Origin: Streptomyces benahoarensis
Lineage (GTDB): Bacteria; Actinomycetota; Actinomycetes; Streptomycetales; Streptomycetaceae
Length of the DNA stretch: 38,361 nt
Direction: 5' to 3'
Assembly (NCBI RefSeq): GCF_007280575.1
Contig: NZ_VKJP01000020.1
Location: 1-38,361, forward strand
Shown here: positions 19,673 to 27,837 of the stretch, one piece after another
Layout of the letters: every line of letters starts with the position of its first letter
Numbering within the stretch: position 1 is the stretch's first letter
Program-made: the position numbers and the translations under genes
The notes under the pieces: generated by a model
Database searches by the model: none
The model's input: only the letters and a program-made list of their open reading frames with translations
Told to the model about the DNA's origin: nothing

Positions 19673-20095
19673 GTGGCGACGAGCGCGGGATCTCCGGTAC
19701 GCGGCCGGTCGACGCGACAGCGGACCGCGGTGTCGGCCGCTCTCGACGAGGTCGACGAGTTCCGCAGCGCCCAGGAACTGCACGACATGCTCAAGCACCG
19801 GGGCGACTCGGTGGGCCTGACCACCGTCTACCGCACGCTCCAGTCGCTCGCGGACGCCGGTGAGGTCGACGTCCTGCGGACCAGCGACGGCGAGGCCGTC
19901 TACCGCCGGTGCAGCACCGACGACCACCACCATCACCTGGTCTGCCGCTCCTGCGGCAAGGCCGTCGAGGTGGAGGGCCCGGCGGTGGAGAAGTGGGCCG
20001 ACCAGATCGCCGCCGAGCACGGCTTCCGCGATGTCGCCCACACCATCGAGATCTTCGGCACCTGCGGCGACTGCGCGGAGACCGAGCAGAAGTAG
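19673..20095 (+). CDS. zur: Zinc uptake regulator Zur (Fur family)
   Basis: 140 residues from GTG 19673, with AGGAGG 6 nt upstream. The winged-helix domain is RQRTAVSAALDEVDEFRSAQ followed by ELHDMLKHRG and GLTTVYRTLQSLADAGEV. The regulatory metal site is TDDHHHHLVCRSCGKAVEVE, with the structural CxxC pairs C-R-S-C and C-G-D-C near the end. With zinc bound it should repress znuACB and other zinc genes. The 133 bp before it suggest its own promoter, although it may also be read through from znuB. It is convergent with uppS and ends at a shared terminator. Confidence 0.94.
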   Translation: MATSAGSPVRGRSTRQRTAVSAALDEVDEFRSAQELHDMLKHRGDSVGLTTVYRTLQSLADAGEVDVLRTSDGEAVYRRCSTDDHHHHLVCRSCGKAVEVEGPAVEKWADQIAAEHGFRDVAHTIEIFGTCGDCAETEQK

Positions 20096-20110
20096 CGGCG
20101 CCCGGACACG

Positions 20111-20151
20111 GCGAAAGGGCCGCCTCCCCGAGCGGGAGGCGGCCCTTTCGC
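20111..20151. terminator. Bidirectional terminator between zur and uppS
   Basis: An 18-bp perfect stem (20111-20128 and 20134-20151) with a 5-nt loop. The outer arms GCGAAAGGG/CCCTTTCGC give an A-run on one side and a U-run on the other for either direction. Confidence 0.88.
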
Positions 20152-20165
20152 ATGCCCGGTGGCCG

Positions 20166-20984
20166 TCAGGTCGCCGACTCGCCCTCCGCGACCGGCGCCG
20201 CGCCGAACCGGCGGTCGCGCCGGGCGTACTCCAGGCAGGCATCCCAGAGGTTCCGGCGGTCGAAATCAGGCCAGAGAATGTCCTGAAACACCATCTCGGC
20301 GTAGGCGCTCTGCCAGATCAGGTAGTTCGAGGTGCGCTGTTCGCCCGACGGGCGAACGAAGAGATCAACGTCCGGCATGTCCGGGTAATACATGTATTTG
20401 GCGACGGTCTTCTCGCTGACCTTGGACGGGTCGAGTTTGCCCGCCTTCACATCCGCGGCGATGGCCGCGGCGGCATCCGCGATCTCCGCCCGACCGCCGT
20501 AATTCACGCAGAAATACAGCGTCATCGCGTCATTGTCCTTGGTCTGCTCCTGCGCGACCTGGAGTTCCTGGACAACGGACTTCCACAGCTTCGGCATGCG
20601 CCCGACCCAGCGGATACGAATACCCAGCGCGTCCATTTCGTCACGCCGCCGCCGGATGACATCGCGGTTGAAGTTCATCAGGAAGCGGACCTCGTCCGGC
20701 GAACGCTTCCAGTTCTCGGTGGAGAATGCGTAGAGCGAGAGGTTCTTCACGCCCATTTCGATGCATCCCTTGAGGACGTCCAGGACGACACCCTCGCCGA
20801 CCTTGTGCCCTTCGGTGCGCGGCAGTCCGCGGTCCTTGGCCCATCGGCCGTTTCCGTCCATGACGATGGCCACATGCTCGGGAACGAGCTCCCGGGGGAT
20901 CTGCGGGGGACGCGCACCGGAGGGGTGCGGCTCGGGCGTCTCGTATGCGCGTCGATTACGGCCCAGAATTCCGCGTCGTGCCAT
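20166..20984 (-). CDS. uppS: Isoprenyl transferase (undecaprenyl diphosphate synthase family)
   Basis: 272 residues from ATG 20984 ([20 protein letters not shown]), with GGAG about 12 nt upstream; ATG 21002 is an alternative. This cis-prenyltransferase makes the polyprenyl diphosphate carrier for cell-wall synthesis. Family motifs are present: [20 protein letters not shown] with the catalytic aspartate D43, [52 protein letters not shown] and [17 protein letters not shown]. It may be co-transcribed with recO, which ends 89 bp beyond this start on the same strand in the order recO then uppS. Confidence 0.95.
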   Translation of the reverse strand: MARRGILGRNRRAYETPEPHPSGARPPQIPRELVPEHVAIVMDGNGRWAKDRGLPRTEGHKVGEGVVLDVLKGCIEMGVKNLSLYAFSTENWKRSPDEVRFLMNFNRDVIRRRRDEMDALGIRIRWVGRMPKLWKSVVQELQVAQEQTKDNDAMTLYFCVNYGGRAEIADAAAAIAADVKAGKLDPSKVSEKTVAKYMYYPDMPDVDLFVRPSGEQRTSNYLIWQSAYAEMVFQDILWPDFDRRNLWDACLEYARRDRRFGAAPVAEGESAT

Positions 20985-21072
20985 GCGGCCCACGTCTCCC
21001 ATTGTCTTGAATACCGAGGTCGATTGAGTTCGCCGGGCGGCTTCGCGCCGCCGCCCGGACCATACCGTCGGG

Positions 21073-21819
21073 CTATTTCTCCACGTACCGGAGCGAACGC
21101 AGCCCGCGCTCCAGATGCCAGTGCAGATACGCCGCGACGAGCCCGCTGCCCTCCCGGGCATGCCGGGGTTCGCTCGCGTCCGCGGTCTCCCAGTCGCCGG
21201 TCAACAGCGCGCTGAGGAGCCCGATGGCCTCCGAGGAGGGTACGACGCTTCCCGGCACCCGGCAGTCGCCGCACACCACGCCGCCCGAAGCGACCGAGAA
21301 GAACCGGTTCGGGCCGGGCAGCCCGCATTTCGCACAGTCGCCGAAGCTGGGGGCGTAGCCGTTCACCGCCAGCGAGCGCAGCAGGAAGGCGTCGAGCACC
21401 AGATGCGGCGCGTGCTCACCGCGGGCCAGCGTCCGCAGGCCGCCGACGAGGAGCAGGTACTGCTGGACCGCCGGTTCGCCCTCGTGGTCGGTGAAGCGCT
21501 CCGCCGTCTCCAGCATCGCGGTGCCCGCGGTGTAGCGGGCGTAGTCGGTGACGATGCCACCGCCGTACGCGGCGAGCGATTCGCTCTGGGTGCACAAGGG
21601 CAGCCCGCGCCCGACCAGCTCGCTGCCGCGGGCGAAGAACTGTACGTCGACGTGGGAGAACGGCTCCAGCCGGGCACCGAATTTCGACTTCGTCCGCCGC
21701 ACTCCGCGCGCCACGGCCCGCACCCGGCCGTGGCCGCGGGTGAGCAGCGTGATGATCCGGTCCGCCTCCCCGAGCTTCTGGGTGCGCAGCACGATGCCGT
21801 CGTCGCGGAACAGACTCAT
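21073..21819 (-). CDS. recO: DNA repair protein RecO
   Basis: 248 residues from ATG 21819 ([20 protein letters not shown]); ATG 21837 would add six residues. RecO loads RecA with RecF/RecR during recombinational repair. The N-terminal OB fold has [20 protein letters not shown] and [18 protein letters not shown]. The helical C-terminal part carries a four-cysteine zinc knuckle (CAKCGLPG ... [10 protein letters not shown]), as in many actinobacterial and thermophile homologues. It probably forms a unit with downstream uppS. Confidence 0.95.
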   Translation of the reverse strand: MSLFRDDGIVLRTQKLGEADRIITLLTRGHGRVRAVARGVRRTKSKFGARLEPFSHVDVQFFARGSELVGRGLPLCTQSESLAAYGGGIVTDYARYTAGTAMLETAERFTDHEGEPAVQQYLLLVGGLRTLARGEHAPHLVLDAFLLRSLAVNGYAPSFGDCAKCGLPGPNRFFSVASGGVVCGDCRVPGSVVPSSEAIGLLSALLTGDWETADASEPRHAREGSGLVAAYLHWHLERGLRSLRYVEK

Positions 21820-21945
21820 GGCGCCATTGTCCCGCATCCGCCGGGGGCGACGGGCGATCGGTCGGGGGCGGGGAATGTCCGCACCGTCGGCGCGGGCGGT
21901 GCGGACGCGTGCGTGCGGACGGGGCGGCGGAAATGCCGATAACGG

Positions 21946-21999
21946 CGGGAATCACGGAAAGCTCGGGAATCGCGGAAAACCGGGGAATCGCGGAAGGCA
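21946..21999. repeat. Three 18-bp imperfect tandem repeats
   Basis: Units CGGGAATCACGGAAAGCT, CGGGAATCGCGGAAAACC and GGGGAATCGCGGAAGGCA follow each other without gaps, between the recO start and the small-gene pair. They are AT-richer than the surroundings. I see no coding role. Confidence 0.7.
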
Positions 22000-22045
22000 C
22001 AACGGCCGGGGAATTGCACATCGGCGGACAAAGGGGGCCGCCGGG

Positions 22046-22081
22046 CGGCGGGGTGGAGCCTTTTCGGCCCAGACCCCGCCG
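22046..22081 (-). terminator. Terminator of the two-small-gene unit
   Basis: A 9-bp stem (22046-22054 and 22073-22081; GGCGGGGT/ACCCCGCC core) with an 18-nt loop, 10 nt after the stop at 22091 on the - strand. There is no downstream U-run, so the evidence is stem strength and position. Confidence 0.5.
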
Positions 22082-22090
22082 GGAAGGGCG

Positions 22091-22318
22091 TCAGGCCAAT
22101 TCGCCTCTGCTGCGGGCGTTCACGTACGCGGTCGTCGCCCGGAGACGTTCGGTGACGGTGGCCGGCCGCACCGTCGTACGGGCACATTCCCAGTCCCGGC
22201 CGCCGCCGATCGGCCGCAGCCGGAGGATTTCACCGTCGACCGCCACGACCTTGCCGACCCGCGCCGTACGGATATCGAGGGCGAAGGCGCCGACCGGTGG
22301 CCGGACCCCGGTGTTCAT
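22091..22318 (-). CDS. Small conserved-type protein of unknown function (75 aa)
   Basis: 75 residues from ATG 22318, whose ATGA overlaps the stop of the preceding gene. The middle (DIRTARVGKVVAVDGEILRL, then RPIGGGRDWECART) resembles a short SH3-like beta-barrel fold seen in many small Streptomyces proteins that follow XRE/DUF397-type regulators. I infer a small regulatory or accessory role but cannot assign a function. It is the second gene of a two-gene - strand unit. Confidence 0.65.
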   Translation of the reverse strand: MNTGVRPPVGAFALDIRTARVGKVVAVDGEILRLRPIGGGRDWECARTTVRPATVTERLRATTAYVNARSRGELA

Positions 22319-22509
22319 CGTTCCCCCAGCGCGTCCGTCAGCCGCCGGGCGACATCCATCGTGCAGCGGCCCAATTCCACCAGCGGGAGCATCGCGTAAT
22401 TGGCACAGGAAACGGGGTCGGGACCAAGGGACGGCAGGACGATCCCCGCGCGTGCGAGGGTATTTCGCAATTCTTTGGTGACGGATTCAACTTCTTCGAT
22501 CCGGTCCAT
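22315..22509 (-). CDS. Small protein of unknown function (64 aa)
   Basis: 64 residues from ATG 22509, with AAGGTG about 12 nt upstream. It is largely helical (IEEVESVTKELRNTLARAGI; YAMLPLVELGRCTMDVARRL), with two cysteines, and not membrane-bound. It is coupled to the 75-aa gene by a 4-bp overlap, which supports both being real. I do not recognise the family. Confidence 0.65.
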   Translation of the reverse strand: MDRIEEVESVTKELRNTLARAGIVLPSLGPDPVSCANYAMLPLVELGRCTMDVARRLTDALGER

Positions 22510-23588
22510 CGGAGACCCACACCTTCTGTCGGGGCTTTCGCCGTTGGGGGGTAAAGAGTGACCCCTCGGCCCGGACTGCGCAACGAGGGGCGCACCGCAA
22601 AGCCCTGATCGGGTAACCGGACCAGGGTTATGGCCAATGCTTCACATGGCGGTGAACATCGGGCGGTCCGGGCCTCATTCGGAGGGCGCCGGGCCACCGG
22701 CCCGTTGAAAGAGTGCGCGCCTCCACAAGGCGGCCCGTTCGTGCATGCATTCCTTTTCCGGCACCTTGCCGGACGGCATGGGCGGAGGCCACACATGGGC
22801 CCGTAAGACCCCTTTCGGTACGGCGCCCCTTATTCCGTAAACCCCGGCCATCCGGCCGTTCTTTCGAGAAAAACTCAGAGGGGGAGCGAAAATCCGTCAG
22901 CCTTCGGGGATTTCACGACAGACACCGGGCCGGGATCCCGCCGGTGTGACGCCATCCAGGTGATCCGGCGCAAGAGGCCCGAGGGCGCGCGAGGGTGCGG
23001 ACCGGCGCGCGGAAATGCCTTGCGCGCCGGGGCCGGACACCGACGGCAGAAGGCCCCGGAGAACGCGCCGCCCACCCGTTTAGATCACCGGGGGCCGCCT
23101 CGTCAACCGCCCTCTCCGGGCCCGGCGTTGTGAGGCGAACGACGTCCGTCCATCCCTGGTGAAGGGCGCGGCGGCCCCCTACGCTTTTCTCGTCGCCGCG
23201 GCGCTCGCCGCGGGCGTCCCTGACCTGGCCGCATCGGCGTCGGAGGAAGGCAAGCAATGCACCGCCGCCCGCTCGAACACCCCGCCGCGGCGCACCCGTA
23301 CCCGCGGCGGCGGCACCTGCGGCAACCACCGGAGGCGGCGCGGCGACCCTCCGCGTGCCACCGTCGCCCGGGAGCACCCCCGCCCGCTCCCCCCTCGGCC
23401 AACGGGACGGATGCACACCTTCCGCACCTCTCCGACCACCCCGGGAACGGCCCGTCACCGGGCCCGACGCGCCGGTAACATCCCGTCAGCGCCGGTCCCC
23501 CGTATGGCTGTTCGTGGCTCCCTTGCGCTGTTGACGCCGTGCGACCGGCACCGTGATGACCGGCCCCGTTCCCCCCACGAGGATCTCG
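22510..23588. other. Long intergenic region between divergent operons
   Basis: These 1.08 kb contain no open frame with convincing codon use or start. I see hairpins at 22562-22590 (CCCCTCG/CGAGGGG), 22757-22773 (TCCGGCA-CCT-TGCCGGA) and 23002-23030 (CCGGCGCGC/GCGCGCCGG, 11-nt loop). The last is terminator-like although no annotated gene ends here. The region must also hold the promoters of the small-gene pair (-) and the conservon (+). Confidence 0.5.
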
Positions 23589-25034
23589 ATGACATCCATA
23601 CCGGAGGCGCTGTTGTGGTGCCTCAGTGCAGGAACGGCCGCCGCTGTGGTGCTGGCCGCGTGCCTGTTCCGCGCCCAGCGGCAACGCAAGGTCCTCGCCG
23701 GACGCCTGGCCGCCGCCGAGGAACAGAACGCGGCGACGGTGGGCGGCAACACCGAACTGACCGCCCGGCTGCGGGCCACCGAGGCGGAGATCCGGCATCT
23801 GGCCGGTGCGCGCATCCCGGACCTGACGACGGCGCTGGCCCATCCGCACGTACCCGTCCGTGGTCTCCTCGACGGACGCTTCGCGGACTCCGAGACCGAC
23901 CACGCGCTCACCGCCGTACTGGACCAGATCTCCGAGGCGGTCACCAAGGAGCGGCTGCGGGTCGACGCCGCCGCCCAGGCCACGCTGCGCGGCGCGACCA
24001 CCACCATCCAGGCGCTGCTCTACCGCCTCCAGACCGCGCTGCAGGAGATGCAGCACCGCTACGACGACCCGTCGGTCGCCCAGGACCTGCTCCATGCGGA
24101 CTTCCTCAACGAGCAGGCGCTGCGGCGCATTCAGGCCACCGGCGTCGTCTGCGGCGCCTGGCCGGGCCTGACCCGGGAGGACTCCTACCTCGCCGAACTG
24201 GTCGTCGGCGCCACCTCGCGGCTGCGCGGCTACGAGCGGGTGCAGGTCAGCAACCAGCTGCGGGACCCGGTGGCGGTCGTCGCCCGCGCCGTCGAGCCGG
24301 TGGCGATCACCGTCACCGAACTGCTCGCCAACGCGCTGCACCACTCGCACCGTGAACTGCCGGTCACCGTCACGCTCCAGCAGGGCAACCGCGGCGCTTC
24401 GGTGATCATCGACGACTACGGCGTCGGCATGCACGCCGACGAGATCGAGCACGCCACGGCGCTGATGTCCGGCGACCGGGAGGTGCTGCTCACCCAGCTC
24501 GGCGACCCGCCGCGGGCCGGTTTCGCCGCCGCCGGGCAGCTGGTGCGCCAGTACGGCTTCGGGGTGCACGTCGAGTCGTCGCCGTACGGCGGTGTGCGCG
24601 CCGTGATCTACATCCCGGGCGACCCCCTTCTGACCGTCCTCGACGAGAACCGGCAGCCGATGTCCGTCATGGCCCCGATACCGCACCGCCCGGCCGCCCC
24701 GGCGGACGGCGCCGTCCCCGCGACGGGCAGCGGCGCCAGCCCCGCGCCGGTGGCCGCCCCGCAGCCACCCGCCCAGCACGCCCCCGCAGCGGCCACCGAG
24801 TCGTACGCACCGACCGGTCACCCCGACACCGAGGGTGAGCTGCCGCGCCGGCGCCGCCGCAGGGCGGTCGCCGAACCCGAGCAGAACCTGCCGCGCAGCG
24901 AACCGGTCGCCGACCGTACGCCGGAAGAAACCGCATCCCGCTGGGCCGCGCTCCAGCAAGGCACCGAATCCGGCCGGGCAGCCGTCGCCCGTCCGGAGAG
25001 CCCTCGCTCCCCCGAAGGGAATTCCCTCGCATGA
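23589..25034 (+). CDS. cvnA: Conservon sensor protein CvnA (orphan histidine-kinase-like ATPase)
   Basis: 481 residues from ATG 23589 (MTSIPEALLWCLSAGTAAAV), with GAGGATC about 8 nt upstream; GTG 23553 is an alternative. One membrane helix (residues 7-27) anchors a cytoplasmic part with a coiled-coil-like stretch (40-75), a helical region (120-200) and an HATPase domain (ITVTELLANALHHSH N-box; VIIDDYGVGM). There is no canonical phospho-acceptor H-box, as in conservon sensors. The last 120 residues are a Pro/Ala-rich disordered tail. In conservons CvnA works with CvnB, CvnC and the GTPase CvnD as a membrane complex likened to G-protein signalling. It is the first gene of a six-gene overlapping operon. 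Confidence 0.92.
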   Translation: MTSIPEALLWCLSAGTAAAVVLAACLFRAQRQRKVLAGRLAAAEEQNAATVGGNTELTARLRATEAEIRHLAGARIPDLTTALAHPHVPVRGLLDGRFADSETDHALTAVLDQISEAVTKERLRVDAAAQATLRGATTTIQALLYRLQTALQEMQHRYDDPSVAQDLLHADFLNEQALRRIQATGVVCGAWPGLTREDSYLAELVVGATSRLRGYERVQVSNQLRDPVAVVARAVEPVAITVTELLANALHHSHRELPVTVTLQQGNRGASVIIDDYGVGMHADEIEHATALMSGDREVLLTQLGDPPRAGFAAAGQLVRQYGFGVHVESSPYGGVRAVIYIPGDPLLTVLDENRQPMSVMAPIPHRPAAPADGAVPATGSGASPAPVAAPQPPAQHAPAAATESYAPTGHPDTEGELPRRRRRRAVAEPEQNLPRSEPVADRTPEETASRWAALQQGTESGRAAVARPESPRSPEGNSLA

Positions 25035-25456
25035 ACACCCCCGCCCGCCGCCGTGTCACCGAGGACAAGTCCTGGGTGCTGGAGCCTCTCCTGGAGCTGC
25101 CGCATGTTATCCACGCCGCCGTCATCTCGGGTGACGGATTCATCGAGGGCTCGTCGCCGGGCCTGACCCGCGAGGCGGGCGAGGGCGTCGCCGCGATGAT
25201 GTCCGCGCTGCAGGGCGCCGGCCGGGCGGTGACCGCCGCCTTCGCCGAGCGGGACGCCACCCTCCGGCAGACCGTCGTCGAGTCCGAGCAGGGCTGGGTG
25301 TTCGCCATCCCCGCCGGGGAGAACACCTGCCTCGCGGTCTTCGCCGGGCCGGAGGTCAACATGGGCATCGTCGCCCACCACATGCAGGTGCAGGTGTCGA
25401 CGCTGGGCACCAAGGTCATGAACAGCCCGGCCCGGGACCTCGGCAGCCCCGCATGA
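25031..25456 (+). CDS. cvnB: Conservon roadblock/LC7 protein CvnB
   Basis: 141 residues from ATG 25031, overlapping the cvnA stop by 4 bp (ATGA). It has the roadblock/LC7 fold: WVLEPLLELPHVIHAAVISG at the N-terminus, GEGVAAMMSALQGAGRAV, and a C-terminal GENTCLAVFAGPEVNMGIVA. Roadblock proteins act as GTPase partners (MglB-like), so it should regulate CvnD. It also overlaps the next gene by 4 bp. Confidence 0.93.
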   Translation: MNTPARRRVTEDKSWVLEPLLELPHVIHAAVISGDGFIEGSSPGLTREAGEGVAAMMSALQGAGRAVTAAFAERDATLRQTVVESEQGWVFAIPAGENTCLAVFAGPEVNMGIVAHHMQVQVSTLGTKVMNSPARDLGSPA

Positions 25457-25812
25457 CCCCGCGGCAGAACGGCAGGCGCCTGGTGCCGGCCTATCTGGCC
25501 ACCGCAGGGCGGGCCCGGCCCAGCCGCAACACACTGGACCGGCTGACGCTGCTGCACGGCGTGGACATGCCGCCCACCAGCGAACTGCGGCCGGAGGAGC
25601 GCCGGATCCTGGAGCTGCTGCGGCCCGGCGCGCTGTCGCTGGCCGAGGTCGCCGCCCATCTGCGGCTGCCCGTCAGCGTGGTGAAGGTCCTGGTGGCCGA
25701 CCTCGTCGACGCCGGGCGGCTGCACGCCCGTGTCCCCATCCCCGAAGCCGAGCAATTCGACCGGCAGATCCTGGAGAGGGTTCTCGATGGACTCCGCTCT
25801 CTCAAGTCCTAG
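25453..25812 (+). CDS. cvnC: Conservon DUF742 protein CvnC
   Basis: 119 residues from ATG 25453, overlapping cvnB by 4 bp. DUF742 hallmarks are RLVPAYLATAGRARPSRNTL near the start, ELRPEERRILELLRPGALSL, and a winged-helix-like core (AEVAAHLRLPVSVVKVLVAD). The C-terminus (VLDGLRSLKS) is conserved in conservons. The fold suggests a protein-interaction or DNA-binding adaptor for the GTPase complex. Confidence 0.93.
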   Translation: MTPRQNGRRLVPAYLATAGRARPSRNTLDRLTLLHGVDMPPTSELRPEERRILELLRPGALSLAEVAAHLRLPVSVVKVLVADLVDAGRLHARVPIPEAEQFDRQILERVLDGLRSLKS

Positions 25813-26422
25813 CGGCGGGCCCGCCACCCACGGCGACGACACCATGTACCTGCCCGGCACCGACCAGACACTCGTCAAACTGCTGGTCGCCGGGCCGTTC
25901 GGCGTGGGCAAGACGACGCTGATCCGCGCGCTGTCGGAGACGCAGCCGCTGCACACCGAGGAGGTGATGACACAGTCCGGCGCGTTCGTCGACGACCTCG
26001 CCGGGGTGCGGGAGAAGACCACCACCACCGTCGCCATCGACTTCGGGCGGCTCACGCTCCCCGGCGACCTCGTGCTGTACCTCTTCGGCACGCCCGGCCA
26101 GAAGCGGTTCCGTCCGCTGTGGCAGGACATCGCCCGCGGCGCGCTGGGCGCCCTCGTCCTCGCCGACACCCGCCGCCTGGCGGACTCCTTCGAGGTGATG
26201 GACATCATCGAGGAGGCCGGGCTGCGGTACGCCGTCGCGGTCAACACCTTCCCGGACGCGCCGCATTACGACACCGACAAGCTCCGCGACGCGCTCGACC
26301 TGCACCCCGAGACGCCGCTGGTGCTCTGCGACGCCCGCGACCGCGACCAGTCCGTCGACGCGCTGATCGCCCTCGTCGGACACGTGCTGGCCCATACGCC
26401 CCAGGAGAACCGGAACCCGTGA
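25787..26422 (+). CDS. cvnD: Conservon small GTPase CvnD
   Basis: 211 residues from ATG 25787, with GGAGAGGG 5 nt upstream; it overlaps cvnC by 26 bp. Ras-like motifs: P-loop GPFGVGKTT (36-44), switch region TTTTVAIDFGRLTLPGDLVL, and G3 variant FGTPGQKRFRPLW. The usual NKxD is replaced by VNTF, as I recall for this GTPase group (the ATP/GTP-binding MglA-like family). It is the signalling switch expected to cycle under CvnA-CvnC control. Its GTGA stop overlap starts the first P450. Confidence 0.93.
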   Translation: MDSALSSPSGGPATHGDDTMYLPGTDQTLVKLLVAGPFGVGKTTLIRALSETQPLHTEEVMTQSGAFVDDLAGVREKTTTTVAIDFGRLTLPGDLVLYLFGTPGQKRFRPLWQDIARGALGALVLADTRRLADSFEVMDIIEEAGLRYAVAVNTFPDAPHYDTDKLRDALDLHPETPLVLCDARDRDQSVDALIALVGHVLAHTPQENRNP

Positions 26423-27837
26423 CTTCCCCGTACGAGCCGGGCGCCGCCCCGCCGCCCGGCTGCCCCGCGCACGCGCACGGCGGCGCGGCCCCCGCCGGAC
26501 CGGACGGCTACGCGCCGGGCCCCGCGCACGGCGTCCCCGGGCCGGACCCCGCCGGTGAGCAGAGCGGGCCGGTCCGGCTGTACGCCCCGGAGTTCGCGGC
26601 CGACCCGCACCGCTACTACGCCCAGCTGCGGCAGTACGGCGCCCTGGCGCCCGTCGAGATCGGCGCCGGTGTGACCGCGATGCTGGTCACCGACTACCGC
26701 GCCGCCCTCGACCTCCTCAACGACGACACCACCTGGTCGAAGGACTCCCGCAGCTGGCAGCAGACCGTGCCGCCCGACTCCGCGGTGCTGCCGATGCTGG
26801 GCTGGCGGCCCAACACGGTGTTCGCCGACGGCGACACGCACCGGCGCCTCCGCCAGGTGATCACCGACAGCTTCCGGCTCGTCGAACCGCACGAGCTGCG
26901 GGCCCGGGTCCGGCACGCCGCCGACAGCCTCATCCGGAACTTCGGTGCCCGCGGCGACGTGGACCTCATGCCGGAGTACGCCCAGCAGCTGCCGCTGCTG
27001 ATGTTCAACAACCTCTTCGGGATGCCCGAGGAGTACGGCGACCAGCTGATCGCCGCCATGGGCGGGCTGATGGACGGGGCGACACCCGAGGAGGCGGCCA
27101 CCGCCAACGCGGCGTTCTCGGCGTACATCATGGAGCTGGTCGGCCGGAAGAAGGCCGAGCGGGGCGCCGACCTCACCTCGTGGTTCCTCGACCACCTCAA
27201 CGGTCTGAGCGACGACGAGGTCATCGCGCAGATCGTCGTGACGATGGCCGCCGGCAACGAACCGCTGGCCAACCTCATCGGCAACGCGCTGTCGCGGATG
27301 CTCTCCGACGACCGCTACTACAGCACGCTGTCCGGCGGCGCGCTCACCGCACAGGACGCCATCAACGAGGTGCTCTGGAACGACCCGCCGATGGCCAACT
27401 ACTCCGCCCACTTCCCGCGCCGCGACGTGTTCTTCCACGGCACCTGGGTGCGCGCGGGACAGCTGGTACTGGTCTCGTACGCGGCGGCCAACACGCAGTT
27501 CGGCACGGTCGCGTTCGACGACCGTTCGGGCAGCGGCGCCCATCTGGCGTGGGCGGCGGGGCCGCACGTCTGCCCCGTCCAGCGGCACGCCCTGGTGATC
27601 GCCACCACCGCGATCGAACGCCTCACCGCCTGGCTCTCCGACATCGAACTCGCCGTTCCGGCGGAGGCGTTGACGTGGCGGCCCGGCGGGTTCCAAAGGG
27701 CCCTCGCGGCCCTCCCGGCCCGCTTCACCCCGATCACTCCCAACCAGGCAGGAGCCACACCATGGGACAGCAGCCCATCGCCATCGACCCGACCGGAGCC
27801 GACGTCCACGCCGAGGCGGCACGCCTCCGCGCACTAG
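26419..27837 (+). CDS. CYP157-like cytochrome P450 lacking the ExxR arginine (CvnE)
   Basis: 472 residues from GTG 26419, overlapping cvnD by 4 bp. Residues 1-50 are a Pro/Gly/Ala-rich extension. The heme loop is LAWAAGPHVCPVQRHAL with the thiolate C385. Two otherwise standard P450 features are altered. The K-helix reads E317-V-L-W320 (INEVLWNDPP) instead of ExxR, and the I-helix reads AAGNEP (277-282) without the acid/threonine pair. This matches the CYP157 family known from S. coelicolor conservons, which pairs with CYP154. The last 25 codons run over the start of the next P450 (76-bp overlap). Catalytic competence is uncertain; a binding or regulatory role is possible. Confidence 0.9.
   Translation: MTSPYEPGAAPPPGCPAHAHGGAAPAGPDGYAPGPAHGVPGPDPAGEQSGPVRLYAPEFAADPHRYYAQLRQYGALAPVEIGAGVTAMLVTDYRAALDLLNDDTTWSKDSRSWQQTVPPDSAVLPMLGWRPNTVFADGDTHRRLRQVITDSFRLVEPHELRARVRHAADSLIRNFGARGDVDLMPEYAQQLPLLMFNNLFGMPEEYGDQLIAAMGGLMDGATPEEAATANAAFSAYIMELVGRKKAERGADLTSWFLDHLNGLSDDEVIAQIVVTMAAGNEPLANLIGNALSRMLSDDRYYSTLSGGALTAQDAINEVLWNDPPMANYSAHFPRRDVFFHGTWVRAGQLVLVSYAAANTQFGTVAFDDRSGSGAHLAWAAGPHVCPVQRHALVIATTAIERLTAWLSDIELAVPAEALTWRPGGFQRALAALPARFTPITPNQAGATPWDSSPSPSTRPEPTSTPRRHASAH

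Noticed and set aside
22713..22949. 78-codon frame in the intergenic gap
   Set aside because: It has Arg/Pro/Ser-rich content, random codon use and no start signal.
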